A stretch of 45,128 nucleotides of DNA. Source: Chloroflexota bacterium (lineage in GTDB: Bacteria > Chloroflexota > Anaerolineae > Aggregatilineales > Phototrophicaceae). Of this stretch, positions 8,301 to 15,389 are shown piece by piece. Within the stretch, counting starts at the first letter, position 1, and every line of letters begins with the position of its first letter. The position numbers were made by a program, and so were the translations under genes. Location of the stretch: NCBI GenBank assembly GCA_013388745.1, contig JACAER010000044.1:1-45128 (forward strand). The letters run 5' to 3'. Below the pieces are notes generated by a model. The model saw only the letters and a program-made list of their open reading frames with translations. It ran no database searches and was not told the DNA's origin.

Positions 8301-9508
8301 CGCTGGCAGCCGACAAAACTGGCCTGCTGCTGGTGTGGAGCACAACAAGCGGCGAACTGCTGCAAGAGCTGACCGGGCACGAAGACGCCGTGAACGCCGT
8401 CACCTATCTCAGCGGCAGCGCCGCGCTTTCGGTCTCCGCCGATGCGACCGTGCGCGTGTGGGACACCACCGGCAGCGAACTGCTGCGGCGCTACGCCGTC
8501 CATGAGGACACCATCAACAGCCTTGCCATCAGTCCCGACGGCAACTGGCTGGTCTCTGCCTCTGAGGACAGCACGCTGCTGCTCATCAACCGGGCGACAG
8601 ACGAACGGCGCGTGCTGGCGCAGCACCAGGACGCCGTCACCGCCGTCACTTTCACCCCGGACAGCACACGCCTCGTTTCGGCTTCGAGCGATGAAAGCCT
8701 GATCGTGTGGGATGTCGCCAGCGCCGCGCCTCTGCTGACCTTCAGCGGCCACACGGATTCCGTTCAGTCTGTCGCCGTCAGTCCCGATGGCACGCAGGTC
8801 GCTTCGGGCGATGCCAGCGGGCTGATTCTGCGCTGGGACATCCGCACGGGTCAAGAACTGATGCAGTACGGCGAACTGAACCCGGAGGATGTGCGCCGCC
8901 TGGGGCATCTGGAAAGCGTGAATGCCGTGGTGTTCAGCCCCGACAGCACACAGCTTCTTTCGGGCGACGACGTAGGCATCATTATTCTGTGGGAGGCAGC
9001 GCAGGGCTTGGAACTGCGGCGTTTTGGCACGGCGGAAGGTGACGATTTTCACGAAGACAGCGTGACCAGCCTGGCCTTCAGCCCCGACGGCACACAAGCG
9101 CTTTCCGGCTCAGTTGATCGCCGCATGATTCTGTGGGAGGTCAGCACAGGGCAGGCGATCCGCCCGTTTTTGGAACAGGGCAATTGGGTGATGTCGGTGA
9201 CCTTCAGCCGCGATGGGCGCGTGGCGCTTTCCGGCGGGCTGGATGGCACAGTGCGCTTGTGGGATGTAGACACGGGCACAGAACTGCGGCGCTACGGCGG
9301 CACAGACGATGATCCGCGCGTCTACAGCGTGGCCTTCAGCCCCGACCAACGGCTGGTGGCTTCGGGCGGCACCGGCGGCAGCATCAGCGAATGGCGCGTG
9401 TTTACCGTGCCAGCGGATCTGATCGACTGGACACGCAATAACCGCTTCGTGCGCGATTTGACCTGCGACGAGCGCAGCCAATTCCGTGCGGAGCCCTTAT
9501 GCAGTTAA
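5363..9508 (+). CDS. TIR - nSTAND1 NTPase - transmembrane - WD40 double-propeller protein
   Basis: A 1381-residue multidomain protein. Residues 1-130 form a TIR domain (KRIFISYSRRNKPFAERLA; SEWCRREVATA with putative catalytic Glu74). Residues 150-600 form a STAND NTPase of the nSTAND1 type: NPFKGLEAF entry, Walker A GASGSGKSS (192-200), Walker B MLLVVDQFEE (281-290) and a helical C-terminal part. A single hydrophobic helix follows at about 626-649, preceded by Arg-rich RTAQRLRR. Residues 700-1340 hold 14 WD40 blades, i.e. two seven-blade propellers, with a short Thr/Pro insert after blade 1. The tail DLTCDERSQFRAEPLC is typical of such proteins. TIR domains of this type can hydrolyse NAD or signal; STAND proteins are ligand-gated oligomerising switches. 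A role as an immune-like or stress receptor is inferred. The end overlaps the next gene by 10 bases. Confidence 0.93.
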   Translation: MKRIFISYSRRNKPFAERLARDLSDAGLDVWIDFRQIEGGERWRDEIFKGLEKSEAVVYCISPDAIKSEWCRREVATARGQNKVVYPIVVVNALEMLEQFPETEWISEIQFITFENRYEQAITELIAALSGRRDAFDDIDADNIPNPFKGLEAFQQTDSHIFFGREDLIKKLLDHLRVDIQPGEVRFLAVVGASGSGKSSLVRAGLLPALRAGLLPGSDLWPITLVTPGASPTQSLAARLTPLLPSGMTLDEAYATLFQYPDGLPQLAARILQNVPDASHMLLVVDQFEEVFTRASDSERQRFIDLLYTAATQENSRVLIVITMRADFFGSLSKHALLAELFERENMVIATEMSPSNLRRGIEGPAEAVGLIYDAGLVDRILDDVSQQPGSLPLLQYALKELYLKRDGRKLTLTAYEDIGGVQRALAGHAEDIYNELNAAQQDIMRRVLLRLVEVSDGGEATRRRVSRYELAFRGVSDDAVQEVLDLLTAADSRLLIASREIPKKEQGEQEIPTTWLEVSHEALIRQWERFKSWIATDAESLRYGGELLKAARDWERGGKDIAYLLTGNRLKRAEAWLENADANPIQRAFVQASVDEREKQEAAQFAAQQRELEARTRTAQRLRRFAIVLGVFAIISTVLLVFLVFSLRAADEANTRAAQQRDEAQSLALAANASRVIRDGENDLALALAVAALNNSQPPIEAQRALAELAYLPGTRRVLQGHEAAITSLALNAAGTQVLTGSEDFTLILWDIASGTLLQRFGTPLSQQGAAPAPALSIQRESATATPTPTAAAVAGHSNRVTAVGLTPDGTHALSAGADNQLLYWDTASGQQIWRESTSVPVRSIAISPDGQFAALGNTLGNIIMRNLSSGETFTLTGGAGAVLTLAYSPDGQTLLSGTFNGSLILWDVNARAPLLRFSGHTGAVNSVAFSRDGLLALSGSNDGSARLWDVVSGQQTQLFTVRESQVTAVALNEDATRALAADKTGLLLVWSTTSGELLQELTGHEDAVNAVTYLSGSAALSVSADATVRVWDTTGSELLRRYAVHEDTINSLAISPDGNWLVSASEDSTLLLINRATDERRVLAQHQDAVTAVTFTPDSTRLVSASSDESLIVWDVASAAPLLTFSGHTDSVQSVAVSPDGTQVASGDASGLILRWDIRTGQELMQYGELNPEDVRRLGHLESVNAVVFSPDSTQLLSGDDVGIIILWEAAQGLELRRFGTAEGDDFHEDSVTSLAFSPDGTQALSGSVDRRMILWEVSTGQAIRPFLEQGNWVMSVTFSRDGRVALSGGLDGTVRLWDVDTGTELRRYGGTDDDPRVYSVAFSPDQRLVASGGTGGSISEWRVFTVPADLIDWTRNNRFVRDLTCDERSQFRAEPLCS

Positions 9509-11658
9509 GCCGGCGCTGGGCGCTGTTTTTCACGGCGTTCGCGTTGGGCTTTGCGCTGCTGCTGGCGGCGCCCGGCGGGCTGGGGAAACTGGTCTTCGGG
9601 CCGCTGCTGCTGCTGCTGCTGGGCGCGCTGGCCTGGCTGTGGCTGCGTCCGCTGCTGCCGCCCATCGTAAAGGCGCTGCAACGAGTGCCGGTGCGTGTTT
9701 GGGCGCTGGCGGCGCTGCTCGCTTTCGCCGAAAGCGCGATCGCCTTCCAGAGCAGGCCGCCGTTCGCCGGAGCTATTGGCTGGCTGCTGCTGGCTGCTGG
9801 CTGCGCCTGGTCGGCGCTCTGGCTGCAAAAAAGTCCGCCGCCGGGCGCATTGGAACCCACGCCAGCGCCGCCGCTGCTGCCGCCGTTGGCGCTGCGTCCG
9901 CGCTGGCTGCCGCTGCTGTTGGGCGTCGGCGGGATGCTGCTCACCGCCGAAATCAACGGCGTGGCAACTTTTTTCCTGCCGCCGGTTCACGCCAACCTGC
10001 AATTCGCGCTGCTCTGCGCCAGTTTCGCGCTGCTGGTCTGGGGGCTGAGCGGGAAAACATCCCGCGTGCCCCTGCCGGCGCAGGAGACAACGCCGCGCGC
10101 GGTGTGGGGCGCGCTGCTTGCGATCACGCTGCTGGCGCTGCTGCTGCGCGCCTCTGCCCCCGGCGAAACGATCCGCACGCTGGTAGATGAAATTCACTTC
10201 ATGGTCGGTATTCTTGATCTGCGCTTCGAGCCGGAGATACGCCTGCTTTCGCCGATGAGCGATATTTCGCCCTTCACCTGGCTGTACCCCTATTGGCAGG
10301 CCGGGCTGGTGGCGGTTTTCGGCCACGATCTGACGGGCTTTCGGCTGGTGAGCGCGTTTTTGGGGACAGCCAATGTGCTGGCGCTGTACGCGCTGACAGA
10401 AGCCTTGTTCGGGCGTAAAACGGCGCTGCTGGCGGCGCTGCTGCTGGCGGTCTTCCCGCCGCATGTGCATTACAGCCGCCTCGCCCTGATTCAGATCGCC
10501 GATCCGCTGGCGGGCACGCTGCTGCTGGCCTTTTTCGCGCGCGGGCTGCGCTCCGGCAAAAATGGCGAATTCGCGCTGGCCGGGCTGGCGCTGGGTCTGA
10601 CCCAGTATTTTTACGAAGCGGGGCGGCTGTTTTTTCCGGCGCTGCTGGCTTTTTGGTCGCTGGGGCTGCTGGTTACGCGGCGCAAACTGCCCTGGCGCGG
10701 GCTGTTGATCACGTTGTTCGCCGGGGCGCTCGTGGCTTTCCCTATCTACTACACGCTGTTCGTGCAAAAACTGCCGCTCACCGGGCGCTACGATGCCTCC
10801 GGTGTGGGCGCCTCATACTGGGAGCAGTTGTTCGATGCGCTGATCACCGGCGGCGACATTGGTTATCACATCGCGCGCACGATCACGCCGCTGTTGGTCT
10901 ATATCAACCGCGCCGATCCCAGCCTGTACTACGCCGGGCGCACGGCGCTGATTCTGCCGCTGCTGCTGCCGTTTTTTCTGGCGGGGGTGGCGTGGGCGCT
11001 GTGGCGCTGGCGGCAGGCCGGCGCGCTGCTGCTGATCGGCTGGGTGCTGGGCACGTCGGCGGGCAATTCGCTGCTGGTGGAATACGCGGTCTCGTCGCGT
11101 TATACCGTGGTCTTCCCGGCGCTGGCGCTGCTGCTGGCGGCGGGGGTGATTTTCGCGTTGGATACAGCGGCGCTGTGGCTGAAACCGGCGCGGATGCGCC
11201 TGCTGACGCCGCTGCTGATCGGCGGCCTGTGTTTGCTGCAAGTCTGGTACTATTTTGGGCCGCATCTGGCGCTGTATCAGGTGCAGTCGCGCCCGGCAGC
11301 CGACGCGCACGACGCTGTGCTGCGTTCGCTGAATTTCCCGCCCGGCACGAATATCCACATCATCGGCAATGTCGCCGCGTTCACCGACGATTATCTGCGC
11401 GATTTTCTATGGTTTTTGAGCGATGGCCGCGATCTGGCGCTGTTCGCGCTCTACCCGGAAGAAGTCACCGCCGTGTATCTGCAAAATCTGCCGCGCCGCG
11501 TCGATCATGCCTTTTTTGTCCAGCCGGACGATACGGCGACGCTCAACAGGATCGTGCAGGTTTTCGCGCTGAGCAGCGCGCAGCTTACGCCTTACCGCGC
11601 TACGCCGCTGGACAGGGCGTATGTGCTGTACTATGTGCCCGCCGCCACAGGCGATTAA
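9499..11658 (+). CDS. GT39/PMT-family membrane glycosyltransferase
   Basis: A 719-residue polytopic membrane protein of the ArnT/PMT (GT-C) type. These enzymes move a sugar from a polyprenyl-phosphate carrier to a protein or lipid on the outer face of the membrane. The diagnostic acidic pair after an early TM helix is present (TLVDEIHFMVG, Asp230-Glu231), followed by WLYPYWQAGLVAVFG, FRLVSAFLGTANVLALYAL and FPPHVHYSRLALIQIADP, the standard order of the family core. The N-terminal 200 residues add several extra hydrophobic segments. The C-terminal 130 residues after the last TM helix form a soluble domain. Its ATG lies inside the last codons of the TIR-STAND gene, so translation is probably coupled. 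Donor and acceptor are unknown. Confidence 0.88.
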   Translation: MQLSRRWALFFTAFALGFALLLAAPGGLGKLVFGPLLLLLLGALAWLWLRPLLPPIVKALQRVPVRVWALAALLAFAESAIAFQSRPPFAGAIGWLLLAAGCAWSALWLQKSPPPGALEPTPAPPLLPPLALRPRWLPLLLGVGGMLLTAEINGVATFFLPPVHANLQFALLCASFALLVWGLSGKTSRVPLPAQETTPRAVWGALLAITLLALLLRASAPGETIRTLVDEIHFMVGILDLRFEPEIRLLSPMSDISPFTWLYPYWQAGLVAVFGHDLTGFRLVSAFLGTANVLALYALTEALFGRKTALLAALLLAVFPPHVHYSRLALIQIADPLAGTLLLAFFARGLRSGKNGEFALAGLALGLTQYFYEAGRLFFPALLAFWSLGLLVTRRKLPWRGLLITLFAGALVAFPIYYTLFVQKLPLTGRYDASGVGASYWEQLFDALITGGDIGYHIARTITPLLVYINRADPSLYYAGRTALILPLLLPFFLAGVAWALWRWRQAGALLLIGWVLGTSAGNSLLVEYAVSSRYTVVFPALALLLAAGVIFALDTAALWLKPARMRLLTPLLIGGLCLLQVWYYFGPHLALYQVQSRPAADAHDAVLRSLNFPPGTNIHIIGNVAAFTDDYLRDFLWFLSDGRDLALFALYPEEVTAVYLQNLPRRVDHAFFVQPDDTATLNRIVQVFALSSAQLTPYRATPLDRAYVLYYVPAATGD

Positions 11659-11799
11659 CGCTGCGCGCGGGGCGGGTGTGTGACGCGCGCTTAGGCGGCT
11701 TTTGCTCCGCGGCTGCGCTTCACGAGTCGTTCACGGCGTGGATGGGGCGGTTGGCGGCGGATGCATAAAACAAAGCGATTGCTAACAATTTTTCTTCAC

Positions 11800-11873
11800 A
11801 AACCTCACCCCCATCCCCCTCGCCATGCAAATGGCGAGAGGGAGTCGCGTGAAACGTGGCGGGGGTGAGGTTT
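11800..11873. repeat. Nested inverted-repeat element (REP/MITE-like)
   Basis: Perfect 13-bp outer arms (AAACCTCACCCCC at 11800-11812 and its complement at 11861-11873) flank an inner hairpin. The inner arms CTCGCCAT (11819-11826) and ATGGCGAG (11831-11838) are perfect around a GCAA loop and extend outward with few mismatches. The unit is 74 bp and non-coding. C-rich CTCACCCCC-type intergenic repeats are common in Chloroflexota and cyanobacterial genomes, so this is probably one copy of a dispersed family. It could also end transcription of the glycosyltransferase gene. Confidence 0.6.
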
Positions 11874-11934
11874 CAGGCATGATGAGCAGCTTAATTGCGT
11901 TGTCCATTAGAAAAGGCGTGCCGGCGCCATGTGC

Positions 11935-11963
11935 TTGCCGCCCGCCCGCCTTTGTGTTATGTT
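11935..11963 (+). promoter_or_regulatory. Candidate promoter of the TolB-like gene
   Basis: TTGCCG (11935-11940), a 17-base spacer and TATGTT (11958-11963) lie about 45 bases before the start codon at 12011. The matches are moderate (about 4/6 each). The remainder of the 11659-12010 gap holds only the inverted-repeat element. Confidence 0.35.
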
Positions 11964-12010
11964 GAAACCAAGACGGCTTCATAGCCCGGTAACATAGATG
12001 CCCAGGATAA

Positions 12011-12895
12011 ATGCCTGTGTCGAAGTTCATCAAATTCAGCGGCGTTATGGTGATTCCCCTGCTGCTGATTTTACTGGCGCAAAACATTGGACGGGCACAA
12101 CGCGGCGCTGTGCTGGTCTATATCGCCAGCGACAGCGGCATCCAACGCCTGCTGCTGCTGGACATGCAAACGGGTATCACACAGCGTTTTTACGGCGGCA
12201 GCAGCGGCGTGACGGCGCTGAGCTTCGCTATCACCAGCGACGGTCAGCGCATCGCCGTACTGGCCAGCAGCGCCGGCGGTTTTGATACCTATATCGCCAT
12301 TCTCGATCTCGCCGGGCGCGAACTCACACGCATCAGCAATCCCTACGCCTATTTCAGCGCGCCGCTGTGGTTTTCCGACGGCGAAACGCTGTTGATCGTC
12401 GTATACGGCACGACAACGCAAATCTACAGCGTCAACATCGCCGCCCCCAATGACTGGACGCCGCTGCCGCATCAGCCAGAGATTCACGAACAGTTTTTTG
12501 ATATGCAGATGTCCGCCGATGGTCAGCGGGTGTTGTTCCGCAGCGGCAGCGATGAAATCTGCATCATGAACAGCGATGGTGGCCGCCGCCGCTGCCTGAC
12601 ACAGTTCGCCTATACGCCGGTTTGGGCGCCCGGCGGGGAGTCGATCACCTTCACGCGCTACGACGCGCAGGGGCGGCCGCGCCTGTACCTGCGCGCTCTG
12701 GACAGCGCGATAGAAGCACCGCTGGCGGTCACCGCTGAACTGCAAGCGTTCGATGCAGCGTGGTCGCCGAATGGCCGGGCGCTGGCCTTTATCGCCGCCT
12801 ATGATCTGTGGCAGGTGAACGCCGACGGCACTGGGCTGCGCCGGCTCACGGCGACACCGCTGATTGACGAAACCATGCCGCGCTGGCTGCCATGA
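12011..12895 (+). CDS. Secreted TolB/PD40-like beta-propeller protein
   Basis: A 294-residue protein with an N-terminal hydrophobic segment (GVMVIPLLLILLAQNIGRAQ, about residues 11-30) that looks like a signal peptide or anchor. The rest consists of repeated strands of the PD40/TolB type: FAITSDGQRIAVLAS, LWFSDGETLLIVVYG, MQMSADGQRVLFRSG, VWAPGGESITFTRYD, AWSPNGRALAFIAA and a final LWQVNADGTGLRRLT block. These make up roughly a six-blade propeller. Such domains usually bind proteins or glycans outside the cytoplasm; no enzymatic motif is visible. No Tol-Pal genes are nearby, so the name TolB is avoided. It is probably transcribed alone; prfA follows after a 246-base leader. Confidence 0.8.
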   Translation: MPVSKFIKFSGVMVIPLLLILLAQNIGRAQRGAVLVYIASDSGIQRLLLLDMQTGITQRFYGGSSGVTALSFAITSDGQRIAVLASSAGGFDTYIAILDLAGRELTRISNPYAYFSAPLWFSDGETLLIVVYGTTTQIYSVNIAAPNDWTPLPHQPEIHEQFFDMQMSADGQRVLFRSGSDEICIMNSDGGRRRCLTQFAYTPVWAPGGESITFTRYDAQGRPRLYLRALDSAIEAPLAVTAELQAFDAAWSPNGRALAFIAAYDLWQVNADGTGLRRLTATPLIDETMPRWLP

Positions 12896-12979
12896 TGCAG
12901 GTTGCAGGTGGTCGGTTAGCCGTTTTCAGCGCATCCCTAACATAAGCGAAAACCACTACCCACGCGGCGACTCTGCACA

Positions 12980-12985
12980 TATAAT
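12980..12985 (+). promoter_or_regulatory. -10 element upstream of prfA
   Basis: TATAAT at 12980-12985 matches consensus exactly; the -35 region (around 12957) is poor. A start near 12992 would give a leader of about 150 bases before prfA, containing the small reading frame at 13021. Confidence 0.4.
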
Positions 12986-13020
12986 GTAAGACAACATCCT
13001 CACCAGAATTCGAGGTTCTG

Positions 13021-13065
13021 ATGCCTTCGCCTCTTCCCCGCAAACCCCTGCGCGTGCTGCTGTAG
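13021..13065 (+). CDS. Possible 14-codon leader reading frame of prfA (or gene relic)
   Basis: ATG at 13021 with GAGG five bases upstream (13012-13015) opens a frame encoding MPSPLPRKPLRVLL and ending in TAG. TAG is decoded by release factor 1 but not by release factor 2, and prfA, encoding release factor 1, starts 77 bases later. The stop lies within CTGCT-GT-AGCAG. An alternative is that this is the remnant of a gene start: RKPLRVLL resembles response-regulator N-termini, and the +1 frame continues open for about 30 codons. There is no direct evidence of translation. Confidence 0.3.
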   Translation: MPSPLPRKPLRVLL

Positions 13066-13141
13066 CAGTCCTCTACGGCTCATTTGACGTTCCTGGAGCG
13101 AATTTTCATGTTTATATGTTGAGTCTACGAGGTGCAGACCC

Positions 13142-14209
13142 ATGTTAGAGCGTTTGGCGGGCATCGAGGCCCGTTATGAAGAACTTGAACGGCTGATGGC
13201 CGACCCCACCATCATGACCGATTACACCAAGGTCAGCGAATATGCCCAGGAGCGTTCTGGCCTGACGGAGATTGTCGAAAACTATCGCCAGTACAAGCGC
13301 CAATTGCAGGAACTGGACGAGGCCAAAGCGCTGCGCGACGAAGAAAGCGACGCCGATCTGCGTGCGCTGGCCGAAGAAGAGATTGCCACGCTGGAAGGCA
13401 GCATCCAAAAGCTGTATGGCGAACTGCGCCGGCTGCTGCTGCCCAGCGACCCGCGCGACGACAAAAACGTGTTTGTCGAAATCCGTGCCGGCGCGGGGGG
13501 CGACGAAGCCGGCCTGTTCGCGGCGGATTTGTTCCGGCTCTACGCACGCTACGCCGAAGCGCGCAACTGGAAAGTGGACGTGGTGGACGAAAACAACACG
13601 GGCATCGGCGGCTACAAAGAAATCGTCTTCCAGATCAAAGGCAAGGGCGCGTACAGCCGCCTGAAATTCGAAAGCGGCGTGCATCGGGTGCAGCGCGTGC
13701 CCGCCACCGAAAGTCAGGGGCGCATCCACACCAGCACCGTGACCGTCGCCGTGCTGGCCGAAATGGACGAAGTCGATATTCACATCAGCCCCAAAGACCT
13801 GCGCATCGACACCTACAACGCCAGCGGCGCGGGCGGCCAGAACGTGCAGAAGAACGACAATGCCGTGCGCATCACGCATCTGCCGACTGGCATAGTGGCG
13901 CAGTCGCAGGACGAACGCAGCCAGGGGCAAAACCGCCAGCGCGCCATGCAGGTGTTGATCGCCCGTTTGTATGAAATGGAAGCAGAAAAACAGCGCCGCG
14001 AACGCGAAAGCGAACGCCGCGATCAGGTTGGCACAGGTGATCGCTCGGAAAAGATTCGCACGTATAATTATCCACAGAACCGTGTGACCGATCACCGCAT
14101 CAACATGACCAGCTATAATCTGGCGGCGGTGATGAACGGCGACATAGACGAGTTTATCGACGGGCTGATTATGCAGGATCAAGCTGAAAAATTAGCTGCG
14201 GGGGCTTAA
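13142..14209 (+). CDS. prfA: Peptide chain release factor 1
   Basis: A 355-residue class-I release factor that recognises UAA and UAG and triggers peptide release on the ribosome. The codon-reading PxT motif is visible as PAT at 187-189 in HRVQRVPATESQGRIHTS, which identifies RF1 rather than RF2. The catalytic GGQ is at 231-233 in ASGAGGQNVQKNDNAVRITHLPTG; this Gln is the target of PrmC methylation. Length and domain order are normal. The gene is followed after 4 bases by the PPC-repeat gene and then prmC, so it heads a three-gene operon. An upstream leader of about 150 bases contains a short reading frame. Confidence 0.98.
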   Translation: MLERLAGIEARYEELERLMADPTIMTDYTKVSEYAQERSGLTEIVENYRQYKRQLQELDEAKALRDEESDADLRALAEEEIATLEGSIQKLYGELRRLLLPSDPRDDKNVFVEIRAGAGGDEAGLFAADLFRLYARYAEARNWKVDVVDENNTGIGGYKEIVFQIKGKGAYSRLKFESGVHRVQRVPATESQGRIHTSTVTVAVLAEMDEVDIHISPKDLRIDTYNASGAGGQNVQKNDNAVRITHLPTGIVAQSQDERSQGQNRQRAMQVLIARLYEMEAEKQRRERESERRDQVGTGDRSEKIRTYNYPQNRVTDHRINMTSYNLAAVMNGDIDEFIDGLIMQDQAEKLAAGA

Positions 14210-14213
14210 CAAC

Positions 14214-15389
14214 ATGACGCGACGCGCCTCGACCGGGTGGAGCTGCCTTTCGACTCTCGCCTGTTTTCTGGTGATGCTGGTAGGGTTTGTGGCGTTCATG
14301 CTTGCTGGCGGCGGCAGTTTTATCGCCAGCAACACACCTGGCGGCACGCTCATTTACGGCGATACTGTCAGCGATGTGATCGCCCGCGACGAAGAAGACG
14401 AATGGCGTTTTCAGGGGCAGGCGGGCGATCTGGTAGCGATCCGCATGGAGAGCGATTTTGACAACTATCTGACGTTGTACGACAGCGATGGGCGCACACT
14501 GGCCAACGATGACGACAGCGGCAGCGATCTCAACGCGCAGATCATCGGTTTTGTGCTGCCCAACGACGGCACCTATGTCATCGAAGCGCGCGCCTTCGCC
14601 AGCGGCGCAGGCGTGTATTCGCTGCATCTGGAATTCCTGAACAATATCCCGCCGCGCACCGCAACGGCTGTCGCGGCGGTGCCACAGCCAATTTTCGCCA
14701 CGCCGCTGCCCGTCACAATTGATCAGGGGGAGGTCAGCTACGGTGACCTGGTCAGCGGCAGAGTGACGACCGAAGAAGGCGACACCTGGACGTTTCGCGG
14801 CAGCGCAGGCGATTATGTCACGATCAGTATGCAAGGCAACTTCGACACCTATCTGCTGCTGCTGGATTCGGACGGGCGCGAACTGACGCGCGACGACGAC
14901 AGCGGCGACAGCACCGATGCGCTCATCGCCGCCTATGAACTGCCTTTCGACGGCACCTATACCATTGTCGCGCGCGGTTTTGCCGGGCGCACCGGCCTGT
15001 ATACGCTGCAATTGAGTTACAGCGAAACGCGCCCAACCAATACGCCTGTGCCCACCGCCACGCCGTCGCCCGTGCCAGAAGAAGCCGGCACGCTGGAGTA
15101 TGGCATGAGCGTAAACGATAGGGTGACCACAGAAGGCGGCGACCAGTGGGCGTTCCGGGGCGAGGCTGGCCAGCGCGTCACCATTCAGATGGACGGCGAT
15201 TTTGACACCTATCTTGTGCTGATGGACAGCGACTATCAGGTGTTGGCCTATGACGACGACGGCGGCGAAGGCCTGAACTCGTTGATCGAACGTTATCGGC
15301 TGCCCAACGACGGCACATACTACATTATCGCACGCGGCTATTCCGGCAGGACAGGCGACTATACGCTGTGGTTGATACGCGAGCGCTAA
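14214..15389 (+). CDS. Membrane-anchored protein with three PPC-like beta-sandwich repeats
   Basis: A 391-residue protein with an N-terminal hydrophobic anchor (about residues 13-35) followed by three homologous domains at about 44-140, 170-265 and 300-391. Each repeat begins with a YGDTV / YGDLV / YGMSV turn and continues with a W-x-F-x-G-x-A-G strand, DFDxYLxLxDSDxxxLAxDDD, and ends with LPNDGTYxIxARxFxGxxGxYxLxL. This is the pattern of bacterial pre-peptidase C-terminal (PPC) domains, here with acidic loops that could bind calcium. A Thr/Pro linker (TPVPTATPSPVPE) separates repeats 2 and 3. No catalytic domain is attached. It sits between prfA and prmC with a 4-base gap on one side and an overlap on the other. 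Confidence 0.87.
   Translation: MTRRASTGWSCLSTLACFLVMLVGFVAFMLAGGGSFIASNTPGGTLIYGDTVSDVIARDEEDEWRFQGQAGDLVAIRMESDFDNYLTLYDSDGRTLANDDDSGSDLNAQIIGFVLPNDGTYVIEARAFASGAGVYSLHLEFLNNIPPRTATAVAAVPQPIFATPLPVTIDQGEVSYGDLVSGRVTTEEGDTWTFRGSAGDYVTISMQGNFDTYLLLLDSDGRELTRDDDSGDSTDALIAAYELPFDGTYTIVARGFAGRTGLYTLQLSYSETRPTNTPVPTATPSPVPEEAGTLEYGMSVNDRVTTEGGDQWAFRGEAGQRVTIQMDGDFDTYLVLMDSDYQVLAYDDDGGEGLNSLIERYRLPNDGTYYIIARGYSGRTGDYTLWLIRER

Noticed and set aside
3980..9508. P450 and TIR-STAND as one biosynthetic or defence operon
   Set aside because: A separate -10 element and a hairpin lie between them, and no known system pairs these two families; adjacency alone is too weak.
11782..12087. 101-codon leftward frame between the glycosyltransferase and TolB-like genes
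   Set aside because: It is built across the inverted-repeat element and the start of the TolB-like gene, and has no similarity that I can see.
12011..12895. Assignment of the propeller protein as TolB of the Tol-Pal system
   Set aside because: No tolQ, tolR, tolA or pal gene is nearby, and only the generic PD40 repeat pattern supports it.
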